Origin: an uncultured Clostridia bacterium
Lineage (GTDB): Bacteria; Bacillota; Clostridia; Oscillospirales; Acutalibacteraceae
Reading direction: 5' to 3'
NCBI GenBank assembly: GCA_945926705.1
Contig: CAMEMA010000040.1
Span: 1-7,498, forward strand
DNA length: 7,498 nt
The notes below the pieces were generated by a model that had not been told where the DNA came from, ran no database searches, and saw only the letters and a list, made by a program, of their open reading frames with translations. Shown here one piece after another: positions 1-6,438 of this stretch (positions within the stretch are counted from its first letter, which is position 1; each line of letters opens with the position of its first letter). The translations under genes and the position numbers were made by a program.

Positions 1-365
1 ATCTTATGAGAAGGAAATCTGACTGCAACGGAGTTCATACCACCTGTAACGCAATTAGGTATGCTCTTATGCTTGGGAAGTATCATCGTAAGAGGCCCGG
101 GCCAAAATTTATTTGCCAACTGCTGCGCCTTTTTAGGGAACTCCGACACTACTTTATATATATCACTTAATTTGGATATATGAACTATAAGGGGATTATC
201 TGATGGACGTCCTTTAGCTTTAAAAATATTTTTAACAGCTGTTTCATTAAAAACATTTGCGGCAAGTCCGTAAACTGTTTCAGTGGGAATTGCAACAATT
301 CCACCATTTTTTAATATACTCGCTGCTTTATTCGTCTGAGTTTTGTCTAAGTATAAAGTATCCAC
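1..365 (-). CDS. L-threonylcarbamoyladenylate synthase (TsaC/Sua5/YwlC family), 3' end cut by window edge
   Basis: Makes threonylcarbamoyl-AMP from threonine, bicarbonate and ATP, the first step of t6A modification at A37 of ANN-decoding tRNAs in the cytoplasm. The 121 visible residues match the YrdC domain: PTETVYGL (27-34), the KGRPSDNPL nucleotide-binding block with K51, R53, S55 and N57, WPGPLT (88-93) and VAVRFPSH (113-120). The start is GTG at 365: an in-frame TAA lies eight codons upstream with no other usual start between, and AAAGGAA (378 to 372) sits at good spacing. The gene lies 33 nt after prfA on the same strand, so it is probably co-transcribed from the prfA promoter. Whether it is the short TsaC form or the longer Sua5 form with a C-terminal domain cannot be told, because the window ends first. 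Family call is firm. Confidence 0.93.
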   Translation of the reverse strand, partial: MDTLYLDKTQTNKAASILKNGGIVAIPTETVYGLAANVFNETAVKNIFKAKGRPSDNPLIVHISKLSDIYKVVSEFPKKAQQLANKFWPGPLTMILPKHKSIPNCVTGGMNSVAVRFPSHK

Positions 366-398
366 ATTAAGTTCCTTTCGGTAATATTAATTTCAAAA

Positions 399-1469
399 TT
401 AAGAATTTCCCGAAAGCTTTGCGGCTCTGTCCGCAGTTATAAGTGCATCTATTATTTCATCAAGGTCTCCGTTAAGAATATCTTCCAAACGGTAAAGTGT
501 GAGACCTATCCTATGGTCAGTAACACGGCTTTGAGGATAATTGTAAGTTCTTATTCTTTCAGAGCGATCTCCTGTTCCTACCTGCATACGTCTTTCTTCT
601 GCTACTGCCATATCCTGTTCAGCACGTTTAGCTTCTAAAAGTCTGGATTTAAGAACTTTCATTGCTTTATCCTTGTTTTTATACTGACTTCTCTCATCCT
701 GACATTCAACCACAACTCCTGTTGGAATGTGAGTAATTCTTATTGCAGATTCCGTTTTATTCACGTGCTGTCCTCCTGCTCCGCCCGCACGATAAGTATC
801 AATTTGTAAATCTGCCGGATTTATATCTATTTCAACATCTTCAGCTTCCGGAAGAACTGCAACCGTAACCGTGGAAGTATGTACCCTTCCTTGAGTTTCA
901 GTATCAGGAACTCTTTGAACTCTGTGAGCTCCGCTTTCAAATTTAAGACGTGAATATGCACCTTCACCTGAAATCATAAAGCTTATTTCTTTCAATCCTC
1001 CCAACTGAGTTTCGTTAGAATTAAGTACCTCAGATTTCCACCTGCGTTCTTGTGCATACATATTGTACATTCTAAAAAGTGCTCCCGCAAAAAGTGCAGC
1101 TTCTTCTCCCCCTGCTCCGCCTCTTATTTCTATTATTACATTGCGTTCGTCATTGGGGTCTTTAGGAAGCAGTAGTATTTTTAATTCTTCTGAAATTTTT
1201 TCTATTTTTTCCTTTGCCGATTCAATTTCAACTTCAGCCATTTCTTTCAAATCTTTGTCAGAACCACTTTCAGATAAAATTTCTTTTGCTTCGTTTAAAT
1301 TATTTTCTTCTTTTTTATACTCTCTATATTTTTCAACTATGGGCGTAAGATTTTTGTATTCCTTCATAAGTGATTTATACTCATTTTGATTCGATATTAT
1401 CTCTGCATCGCAAAGACTCGCATTTATTTCCTCATATCTTTTTTCTGCAGATTCCAATCTACTGAACAT
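399..1469 (-). CDS. prfA: Peptide chain release factor 1 (RF1)
   Basis: Recognises UAA and UAG in the ribosomal A site and triggers peptidyl-tRNA hydrolysis. From the chosen start it is 356 aa, normal for RF1. Visible landmarks are an N-terminal helical domain rich in Glu and Lys (about 1-105), the RGGAGGEEA block (about 116-124), the codon-reading tripeptide PDT (188-190) in RVPDTETQGR, and the catalytic GGQ (232-234) in RAGGAGGQHVNKT. The P-x-T tripeptide, rather than the SPF of RF2, makes it RF1. Two ATGs lie at the 5' end (1478 and 1469). The GAGAGG motif (1484 to 1479) abuts the first but is 9 nt from the second, and family members begin MF..L, so 1469 is preferred. The prmC gene that methylates the GGQ glutamine often follows prfA in this phylum but is not here. 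Confidence 0.97.
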   Translation of the reverse strand: MFSRLESAEKRYEEINASLCDAEIISNQNEYKSLMKEYKNLTPIVEKYREYKKEENNLNEAKEILSESGSDKDLKEMAEVEIESAKEKIEKISEELKILLLPKDPNDERNVIIEIRGGAGGEEAALFAGALFRMYNMYAQERRWKSEVLNSNETQLGGLKEISFMISGEGAYSRLKFESGAHRVQRVPDTETQGRVHTSTVTVAVLPEAEDVEIDINPADLQIDTYRAGGAGGQHVNKTESAIRITHIPTGVVVECQDERSQYKNKDKAMKVLKSRLLEAKRAEQDMAVAEERRMQVGTGDRSERIRTYNYPQSRVTDHRIGLTLYRLEDILNGDLDEIIDALITADRAAKLSGNS

Positions 1470-1505
1470 ATAAAACATCCTCTCTCTGCTTTTTACTGAT
1501 TTATA

Positions 1506-1535
1506 ATTATACTACAATACAATGTTGTATATCAA
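1506..1535 (-). promoter_or_regulatory. Candidate sigma-A promoter for prfA
   Basis: On the minus strand TTGATA (1535 to 1530) and TATAAT (1511 to 1506) are separated by 18 nt. The first is one base off the -35 consensus and the second is perfect. Transcription would start near 1499, giving a leader of about 30 nt to the ATG at 1469. Position and orientation fit the divergent intergenic region; there is no direct evidence of activity. Confidence 0.6.
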
Positions 1536-1562
1536 ACGCAATAAGCTATTTTGTATATATTA

Positions 1563-1591
1563 TTGAAATTATTTTATAAATCTAATATCAT
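1563..1591 (+). promoter_or_regulatory. Candidate promoter for the peptidase-fmt-glycosyltransferase run
   Basis: TTGAAA (1563-1568) and TATCAT (1586-1591) lie 17 nt apart, each one base off consensus, about 50 nt before the peptidase start. A second pair, TTGTAT (1551-1556) and TATAAA (1575-1580) at 18 nt, overlaps it. In such A+T-rich DNA neither pair is decisive, but one of them probably drives the operon. Confidence 0.4.
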
Positions 1592-1643
1592 TGTCTTAAA
1601 TAATATTTCTTATTTACAATGCCTGAAAGGAGAATATCTAATA

Positions 1644-2285
1644 ATGAATTATCAAATTTTGGTAAATAAAACGCATAAATTAGATGAAGAATATTTGAAA
1701 AATACAATTATTCCTCAAATAATTAAAGTTGAACCCCATAAAAACAATGAAATTGTATATCGCACTTTTGGAGTAGATGAAAAAGCAACTTTTCTAGAAA
1801 AGAAAACAGCTGATCAATTTGAAAAATTAAGAAAATTCGCATTGGAAAATGGTATAATACTCGGCATTACGAGCGGTTATTTGTCCCTAAAACAACAAGA
1901 AACAAAGTATAATTATTTTGTAAGAAAAAATGGTTTGGAATTTGCTAAAAAAAGCGCCTGTCTTCCTGGATATTCGGAACATAATACCGGTCTTGCCTTA
2001 GACTGTGATATATTCAGAAACGGAAAATGGGCCGGAATTGCTCTTGATGAAAACGGAAATATAAATAAGGAAACGGCTTGGCTTCATTCTGTTTTGTCGA
2101 AGTTCGGGTTTATTTTGAGATATCCCAAAGGTAAGGAAGCTATAACAGAAATGAAATTTGAACCTTGGCATATAAGATATGTAGGAGAAGAACTGGCTGA
2201 CTACATTTATTCTAAAGGAATTACCCTTGAAGAATATTACGATTCAAAATCAGAAAAAAAACAAAATACCACCGAGGTGAAATAA
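1644..2285 (+). CDS. VanXY/VanY-like zinc D,D-peptidase (family M15), no signal peptide
   Basis: Zinc peptidase predicted to cleave D-Ala-D-Ala dipeptides or the terminal D-Ala of peptidoglycan peptides. In the 213-aa product the family motifs are complete: SGY (77-79), PGYSEHNTGLALD with zinc ligands H113 and D120, then GFILRYPKGKE (155-165) and FEPWHIRYVG with catalytic-type E173 and zinc ligand H176. The N-terminus (MNYQILVNKTHKL) is hydrophilic, with no signal peptide or membrane helix, so the enzyme should be cytosolic, as enterococcal VanXY is. The motif blocks and the LEEYYD tail also recall VanXY. The residue after SGY is Leu where Arg is usual. ATG 1644 follows AAGGAG (1627-1632) at 11 nt; a TTG at 1551 would add 31 residues but has no ribosome binding site. 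It is the first gene of the run, 2 nt before fmt. Resistance is not implied: no vanH, vanT, ligase or vanRS gene is present. Confidence 0.88.
   Translation: MNYQILVNKTHKLDEEYLKNTIIPQIIKVEPHKNNEIVYRTFGVDEKATFLEKKTADQFEKLRKFALENGIILGITSGYLSLKQQETKYNYFVRKNGLEFAKKSACLPGYSEHNTGLALDCDIFRNGKWAGIALDENGNINKETAWLHSVLSKFGFILRYPKGKEAITEMKFEPWHIRYVGEELADYIYSKGITLEEYYDSKSEKKQNTTEVK
2274..2279 (+). promoter_or_regulatory. Ribosome binding site deciding the TTG start of fmt
   Basis: GAGGTG lies in the last codons of the peptidase gene, 8 nt before TTG 2288. It supports TTG over the ATG six codons inside, which would remove the conserved MRIIF strand. The overlap with the upstream stop suggests translational coupling. 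Confidence 0.75.
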
Positions 2286-2287
2286 TA

Positions 2288-3250
2288 TTGAGAATTATTT
2301 TTATGGGAACTCCAGAATTTGCGATACCTTCTCTGGAAAACCTTATAAAAGAAAATTATGAAATATGTGCCGTTTTTACAAAGCCGGACAAACCTCAAGG
2401 AAGAAAAAAAATAATAACTCCCCCTCCTGTTAAAGTTTTCGCTCAGGAACATGGCCTTGAAGTTTTTCAACCTGAAAAATTAAAAATTCGAGAAACATCA
2501 GAGCTAATTGAAAATTTAAATCCGGATGCTATAGTGGTAGTCGCATACGGTAAGATTTTGCCGAAAAATATAATAGATACTCCAAAATACGGATGTATAA
2601 ATGTTCATGGTTCGCTTTTACCTCAATACCGAGGAGCTGCTCCGATACAATGGAGTATAATAAACGGAGACAAAGTAACGGGTATTTCCACTATGTTTAT
2701 GGATGAAGGTTTAGATACCGGAGATATACTACTCCAAAGCAAAGTGTCAATAAACGATGATGAAACATCAGAAGATCTTAAGAAAAGATTGTCTGTAATC
2801 GGCGCAGATTTACTTATAAAGACCCTTAAAGAACTGGAAGCTGGTACTTTAAAAAGAATAAAACAAGATGATACGAAGGCCACCCTATCTCCTCCTCTGG
2901 ATAAAATAAACGGTGACATAGACTGGGAAAAAACCGCTCAGGAGATTCACAATTTAGTAAGAGGTTCAAATCCATGGCCTATAGCTCACACTCTTTTGAG
3001 AGGAAAAAATTTTAGAATATACAAATCAAAAGTTTCGACATATTACTCATCTTGTCCGGGTAAAATTATTTCTACCGACCCTCTTATTGTAGGATGCGGA
3101 GGAAATACTTCCTTACAGTTATTGGAAGTTCAAATAGAGGGTAAAAAAAGAATGGCAGCGGGAGAATTTTCAAGAGGATATAGGCTTTCATCCAATACAG
3201 TACTCGGAAATTTGCAACCCCGTATACAAAATAAATTCGAAGAGGTATAA
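2288..3250 (+). CDS. fmt: Methionyl-tRNA formyltransferase
   Basis: Transfers the formyl group of 10-formyl-THF to initiator Met-tRNA in the cytoplasm. The 320-aa product has the usual length. The N-terminal Rossmann-type domain (about 1-205) opens with MRIIFMGTPEFA and carries the catalytic triad N105 and H107 (INVHGSLLPQYRGAAPIQW) and D143 (MDEGLDTGDILL). The C-terminal OB-type tRNA-binding domain follows a short linker (about 207-315) and ends with AGEFSRGYRL. The start is TTG, set by the family N-terminus and the GAGGTG site. It sits 2 nt after the peptidase gene and 2 nt before the glycosyltransferase gene. The deformylase gene def, a frequent partner directly upstream of fmt, is replaced here by the peptidase. 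Its formyl donor is made by Fhs, encoded 1.4 kb downstream in a separate unit. Confidence 0.97.
   Translation: MRIIFMGTPEFAIPSLENLIKENYEICAVFTKPDKPQGRKKIITPPPVKVFAQEHGLEVFQPEKLKIRETSELIENLNPDAIVVVAYGKILPKNIIDTPKYGCINVHGSLLPQYRGAAPIQWSIINGDKVTGISTMFMDEGLDTGDILLQSKVSINDDETSEDLKKRLSVIGADLLIKTLKELEAGTLKRIKQDDTKATLSPPLDKINGDIDWEKTAQEIHNLVRGSNPWPIAHTLLRGKNFRIYKSKVSTYYSSCPGKIISTDPLIVGCGGNTSLQLLEVQIEGKKRMAAGEFSRGYRLSSNTVLGNLQPRIQNKFEEV
3242..3246 (+). promoter_or_regulatory. Ribosome binding site deciding the TTG start of the glycosyltransferase
   Basis: GAGGT lies in the last codons of fmt, about 6 nt before TTG 3253. The fmt stop codon falls between the site and the start, the same layout as at the peptidase-fmt junction. 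Confidence 0.7.
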
Positions 3251-3252
3251 AC

Positions 3253-4461
3253 TTGAAAGTTGTAATATTATCCGCCTCAACCGGTGGGGGACATATGAGC
3301 GCGTCTAATGCATTAAAAGATTATCTTAAATCAAATTCTGTCGATGCAATGGTTATAGATGCTATAGAATATATAAGTCCGCTTCTTAATAAAACAGTTA
3401 CAGAAATTTACGAGTATATGGCTAAAAAGAATCCGTTACTTTGGAAGATGATGTATAATTCTTCAAATAAAAAATCCTTAAATAATATAATCGGTAAAAC
3501 GAACAGTTTCATAGGCAATAAGCTCCTTCCTCTTTTGGAGTCTTGTAACCCTGATGTAATAGTGACAACTCACCCTTTTACTACAGAAATGGTTTCCGAA
3601 CTTAAAAAAAACAAAAAGACAAGTATACCATTGATATGTATAATAACCGATTATGCTCCTCACAGAACATGGATAAGTCCAAATGTAGATGCCTATGTCG
3701 TTGCAAATGAAAACATGATAACACCCATGATTGAAATGGAAGTAGAACCCGATAAAATATATCCATTCGGAATACCTGTCGACGATGCATTTTTCAATCG
3801 ACAAGACAAAAAAAAGCTGATGAATGAATTGAAGTTGAAAAGCGGAATACCTACAATTTTAATCATGGCAGGAAGTTGTGGCCTTGCGAACATAGAAAAA
3901 ATTTACAAAGAACTTCAATCCATAGAAAAAGATTTTCAAATAATAATTATTACCGGTAAAAATAAAAAACTTTATGAAAATATGCAAAAAGTTATAGCGG
4001 GGGAAAAAACAGATATAAAAAATAAAATTCTTGCAAAAATTTCTGAGAAAGCCCCTGAAAGTATGAAATTTATAAAACAATATCAAAACAAAACAGATAC
4101 TTTCCGCTACCCGAAAAACACACAATTGATATATTTCACTAATGAAGTAGAAAAATATATGAGCGTGTCGGATTTAATACTTACAAAGCCCGGAGGATTG
4201 ACTGTAAGCGAAGCGTTGGCCTGCAATTTACCTATGGCACTTTACGATGCTATACCAGGACAAGAAGAAGAAAATGCCAATTTCTTGGTAAGTAATAATA
4301 TGGCGGTAAAATTAAACTCTTGTGAAGATATCGCCAACACGATAAACGATCTCTTTTCTAACTCTCAGAAATTACATGCAATGAAATACAACTGCACAAA
4401 TTTTGATAAATCAGAATCTTTAAAAAATATCTTTAATTTAATAAAAAGTTTAATAAAATAG
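3253..4461 (+). CDS. UgtP/MGDG-synthase-type glycosyltransferase (GT28-like)
   Basis: Probably adds sugar from a UDP-sugar to diacylglycerol at the inner face of the membrane, making glycolipid (the job of UgtP/YpfP in Bacillus); sugar and acceptor are inferred. The 402-aa protein starts with the glycine-rich loop of the MGDG-synthase N-terminal domain, SASTGGGHMSASNAL (7-21), followed by TTHPFT (105-110) and ITDYAPHRTW (131-140). The C-terminal nucleotide-sugar domain has ILIMAGSCG (202-210), then the donor-site block TKPGGLTVSEALA (311-323) and IPGQEEENA (334-342). There is no signal peptide or clear membrane helix; peripheral association is usual. Between IIITGKNKKLYE (231-242) and the IYFTNEVEKYMSVSDL block (293-308) lies a Lys-rich stretch about 35-40 residues longer than I expect for the family. 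MurG is less likely, given the N-terminal loop. The start is TTG behind GAGGT, 2 nt after fmt. Confidence 0.85.
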   Translation: MKVVILSASTGGGHMSASNALKDYLKSNSVDAMVIDAIEYISPLLNKTVTEIYEYMAKKNPLLWKMMYNSSNKKSLNNIIGKTNSFIGNKLLPLLESCNPDVIVTTHPFTTEMVSELKKNKKTSIPLICIITDYAPHRTWISPNVDAYVVANENMITPMIEMEVEPDKIYPFGIPVDDAFFNRQDKKKLMNELKLKSGIPTILIMAGSCGLANIEKIYKELQSIEKDFQIIIITGKNKKLYENMQKVIAGEKTDIKNKILAKISEKAPESMKFIKQYQNKTDTFRYPKNTQLIYFTNEVEKYMSVSDLILTKPGGLTVSEALACNLPMALYDAIPGQEEENANFLVSNNMAVKLNSCEDIANTINDLFSNSQKLHAMKYNCTNFDKSESLKNIFNLIKSLIK

Positions 4462-4466
4462 TAAAT

Positions 4467-4500
4467 AAGTCCATTTAAACAACAAAGTTTGAATGGATTT
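4467..4500 (+). terminator. Hairpin, probable terminator of the three-gene run
   Basis: Arms 4467-4480 and 4487-4500 pair over 14 bp, two of them G-U in RNA, around the loop AACAAA. It begins 5 nt after the glycosyltransferase stop. The T run after the stem is short (ATTT within the arm, then AAAATTAGG), so termination may be inefficient and some transcripts could run into fhs. Confidence 0.55.
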
Positions 4501-4652
4501 AAAATTAGGAATTAAAAATTATAATTCAACTGATAAATATGTTATACACTAAAAATATATTTATTAACCGCACAAATGTTTCAACAAATTCAACAGTTTA
4601 TTCAACATAATATTTACAAATGTGTTGTCAATAATTTTAAAAGGAGTTTTTT
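4501..4652 (+). other. A+T-rich leader region of fhs
   Basis: No gene fits here. An extended -10-like TGTTATACA (4540-4548) and TAATAT (4608-4613) are possible promoter elements, but neither has a convincing -35 box. ACAAATGT occurs twice (4572-4579 and 4616-4623), and TTCAAC four times between 4525 and 4606. AAGGAG (4641-4646) lies 6 nt before the fhs ATG. No GC-rich folded riboswitch core is visible. Confidence 0.4.
4580..4607 (+). repeat. Three TTCAACA heptamers, possible operator
   Basis: TTCAACA occurs at 4580-4586, 4589-4595 and 4601-4607, with a fourth TTCAAC at 4525-4530, all in the fhs leader. Direct repeats this close to a start can be binding sites for a regulator. The first two start 9 bp apart and the next two 12 bp apart; this is not strict helical phasing, and A+T-rich DNA produces such clusters by chance. 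Confidence 0.3.
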
Positions 4653-6320
4653 ATGCTTACAGATATCGAAATTGCAAACAATGTACAATTAAAACCTATC
4701 ACTAAAATAGCAGAAAATATTGGACTAAAAACCGATGAAATTGAACTTTACGGAAATTATAAAGCCAAAATAAAAGATATTGTGTTTAAAAAACTAAAAA
4801 ATAAATCAAACGGTAAACTTATTCTTGTTACGGCAATCAACCCCACTCCTGCCGGAGAAGGAAAAACAACAGTTACCATTGGACTCAGTCAAGCAATGTA
4901 TAAAATCGGTAAAAATGCTGTAACCGCTCTCAGAGAACCTTCACTCGGACCGGTGTTCGGAATAAAGGGGGGAGCAACAGGCGGAGGATACTCTCAAGCT
5001 TTACCGATGGAAGATATTAATCTTCATTTTACCGGAGACATGCATGCAATAACGTGTGCAAATAATCTTTTATGTGCGATTTTGGACAATCATATTCACC
5101 AAGGAAATGAACTTAAAATAGATCCTAGGAGAATATTAATAAAAAGATGTTTAGATATGAACGATAGAGCTCTGAGAAATATAGTTATAGGGCTTGGAGG
5201 AAAAATTAACGGAATTCCCCGTGAAGACGGATTTATAATAACCGTTGCAACGGAAGTAATGGCTATATTATGTCTATCAAAAGATTTGGAAGATTTAAAA
5301 CAAAAGCTAGGAAATATATTGGTAGCATACTCATTTTCAGGCACTCCAATATATGCTAAAGATTTGAATGTTCACGGAGCTATGGCAGCTCTTTTAAAAG
5401 ACGCTTTAAATCCAAATTTGGTACAATCAAACGAGGGAACACCGATAATAATACATGGCGGACCATTTGCAAATATTGCACACGGATGCAACTCCATAAG
5501 GGCAACCACATTAGCTTTAAAACTCGGTGATTACTGCATAACTGAGGCAGGATTCGGAGCAGATTTGGGAGCAGAAAAATTTTTGGATATAAAATGTCCA
5601 ATATCCGGACTTAAACCATCATGTATAGTTATTGTTGCAACTGTTCGCGCTTTGAAATATAACGGAGGAGAAAATAAAGAAAATCTCAAATCTGAAAACA
5701 TACTCGCATTAGAACAAGGTGTGGAAAACTTGGGAGTCCACATCGAAAATATGAAAAAGTACGGAGTGCCCGTCGTTGTTGCTCTAAACAGATTTAAAGA
5801 CGACACCGAAAAAGAAATAGAATACATTAAAAAGTATTGTGAAAATATGGATTGTAAGTTTTCATTGTGTGAAATATTTGAAAAAGGAGGAAACGGCGGA
5901 ATCGATTTAGCCTTGCAAGTTTGCAAATCCTGTGATGAAAAATCTAATTTTTCACCTTTATATAAATTTGAAAGTAAAATTAAGGATAAGATTTTTAAGA
6001 TAGCAAAAGAAATATACAGAGCAAGTGAAGTTAATTACTCTGTTGAAGCAGAAAAATCTTTAAAAGAAATAGCAAAATTAGGAAAAAACAATTTACCTAT
6101 ATGCATAGCAAAAACACAATACTCTCTTTCCGATGACGCATCAAAATTGGGGCGTCCGAAAAATTTCAGTGTTACGGTAAGAGACATAACTCTGTCAAAT
6201 GGGGCAGGATTTATAGTAGTTTTAATGGGAAACATATTAAAAATGCCCGGTCTACCGAAAGTTCCTGCAGCGAATAACATTGATATAAACAACGATGGAA
6301 AGTTCTCCGGAATATTCTAA
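4653..6320 (+). CDS. fhs: Formate-tetrahydrofolate ligase
   Basis: Joins formate to tetrahydrofolate with ATP to give 10-formyl-THF, the entry step of the folate one-carbon pathway and of the methyl branch of acetogenesis; soluble and usually a homotetramer. The 555-aa product is full length. It shows the P-loop PAGEGKTT (66-73), the first family signature GIKGGATGGGY (103-113), the second signature VATVRALKYNGG (328-339), and a conserved end with MPGLPKVPAA (531-540). ATG 4653 has AAGGAG 6 nt upstream, and the MLTDIEIA start matches the family. It stands between a hairpin and an intrinsic terminator, so it is probably transcribed alone. No folD, fchA or metF lies beside it, so the gene alone does not show acetogenesis; supplying purine synthesis and Fmt would be enough to explain it. 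Confidence 0.98.
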   Translation: MLTDIEIANNVQLKPITKIAENIGLKTDEIELYGNYKAKIKDIVFKKLKNKSNGKLILVTAINPTPAGEGKTTVTIGLSQAMYKIGKNAVTALREPSLGPVFGIKGGATGGGYSQALPMEDINLHFTGDMHAITCANNLLCAILDNHIHQGNELKIDPRRILIKRCLDMNDRALRNIVIGLGGKINGIPREDGFIITVATEVMAILCLSKDLEDLKQKLGNILVAYSFSGTPIYAKDLNVHGAMAALLKDALNPNLVQSNEGTPIIIHGGPFANIAHGCNSIRATTLALKLGDYCITEAGFGADLGAEKFLDIKCPISGLKPSCIVIVATVRALKYNGGENKENLKSENILALEQGVENLGVHIENMKKYGVPVVVALNRFKDDTEKEIEYIKKYCENMDCKFSLCEIFEKGGNGGIDLALQVCKSCDEKSNFSPLYKFESKIKDKIFKIAKEIYRASEVNYSVEAEKSLKEIAKLGKNNLPICIAKTQYSLSDDASKLGRPKNFSVTVRDITLSNGAGFIVVLMGNILKMPGLPKVPAANNIDINNDGKFSGIF

Positions 6321-6326
6321 ATGCAA

Positions 6327-6353
6327 TCCGCCATAAATTGGCGGAAATTTTTT
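6327..6353 (+). terminator. Intrinsic terminator of fhs
   Basis: TCCGCCA (6327-6333) and TGGCGGA (6339-6345) form a perfect 7-bp GC-rich stem with loop TAAAT. A run of six T follows (6348-6353). It begins 6 nt after the fhs stop and has the textbook form. Confidence 0.9.
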
Positions 6354-6363
6354 ATATTTATAC

Positions 6364-6391
6364 TTGACATATAAAAACGATATTATATAAT
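6364..6391 (+). promoter_or_regulatory. Perfect-consensus sigma-A promoter of the right-end gene
   Basis: TTGACA (6364-6369) and TATAAT (6386-6391) are both exact, with a 16-nt spacer. Transcription should start near 6398, leaving a leader of about 40 nt. The -10 box lies inside a 12-bp perfect palindrome, ATATAATTATAT (6385-6396), which could be an operator or simply a product of the A+T-rich sequence. It follows the fhs terminator directly, so the downstream gene has its own transcription unit. Confidence 0.85.
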
Positions 6392-6438
6392 TATATTATA
6401 AATAAATTATAAAATATAAATTTAAGGAGGAATTTAAT

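Noticed and set aside
1063..1389. Plus-strand open frame of 108 codons
   Set aside because: It is antisense to prfA, whose product is unmistakable; the Ser/Phe-rich translation is the shadow of a Lys/Glu-rich helix region.
1470..1478. ATG at 1478 as the prfA start
   Set aside because: The GAGAGG site directly abuts this ATG, which is too close, whereas ATG 1469 has 9-nt spacing and gives the family N-terminus.
1551..1643. N-terminal extension of the peptidase from TTG 1551
   Set aside because: The 31 extra residues have no ribosome binding site and overlap the likely promoter; ATG 1644 has a clear AAGGAG.
1644..2285. Vancomycin-resistance determinant
   Set aside because: A VanXY-like peptidase alone does not confer resistance; no altered ligase, racemase, dehydrogenase or two-component genes are in the window.
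4501..4652. Tetrahydrofolate riboswitch upstream of fhs
   Set aside because: The THF riboswitch has a conserved GC-containing fold of about 90 nt; this leader is nearly all A+T with no such paired core.
5531..5926. Minus-strand open frame of 131 codons
   Set aside because: It lies wholly within fhs on the opposite strand, with no ribosome binding site support and a low-complexity Ser/Phe-rich product.
4653..6320. Evidence for an acetogenic gene cluster
   Set aside because: Only fhs is present, flanked by termination signals, and fhs occurs in many non-acetogens.
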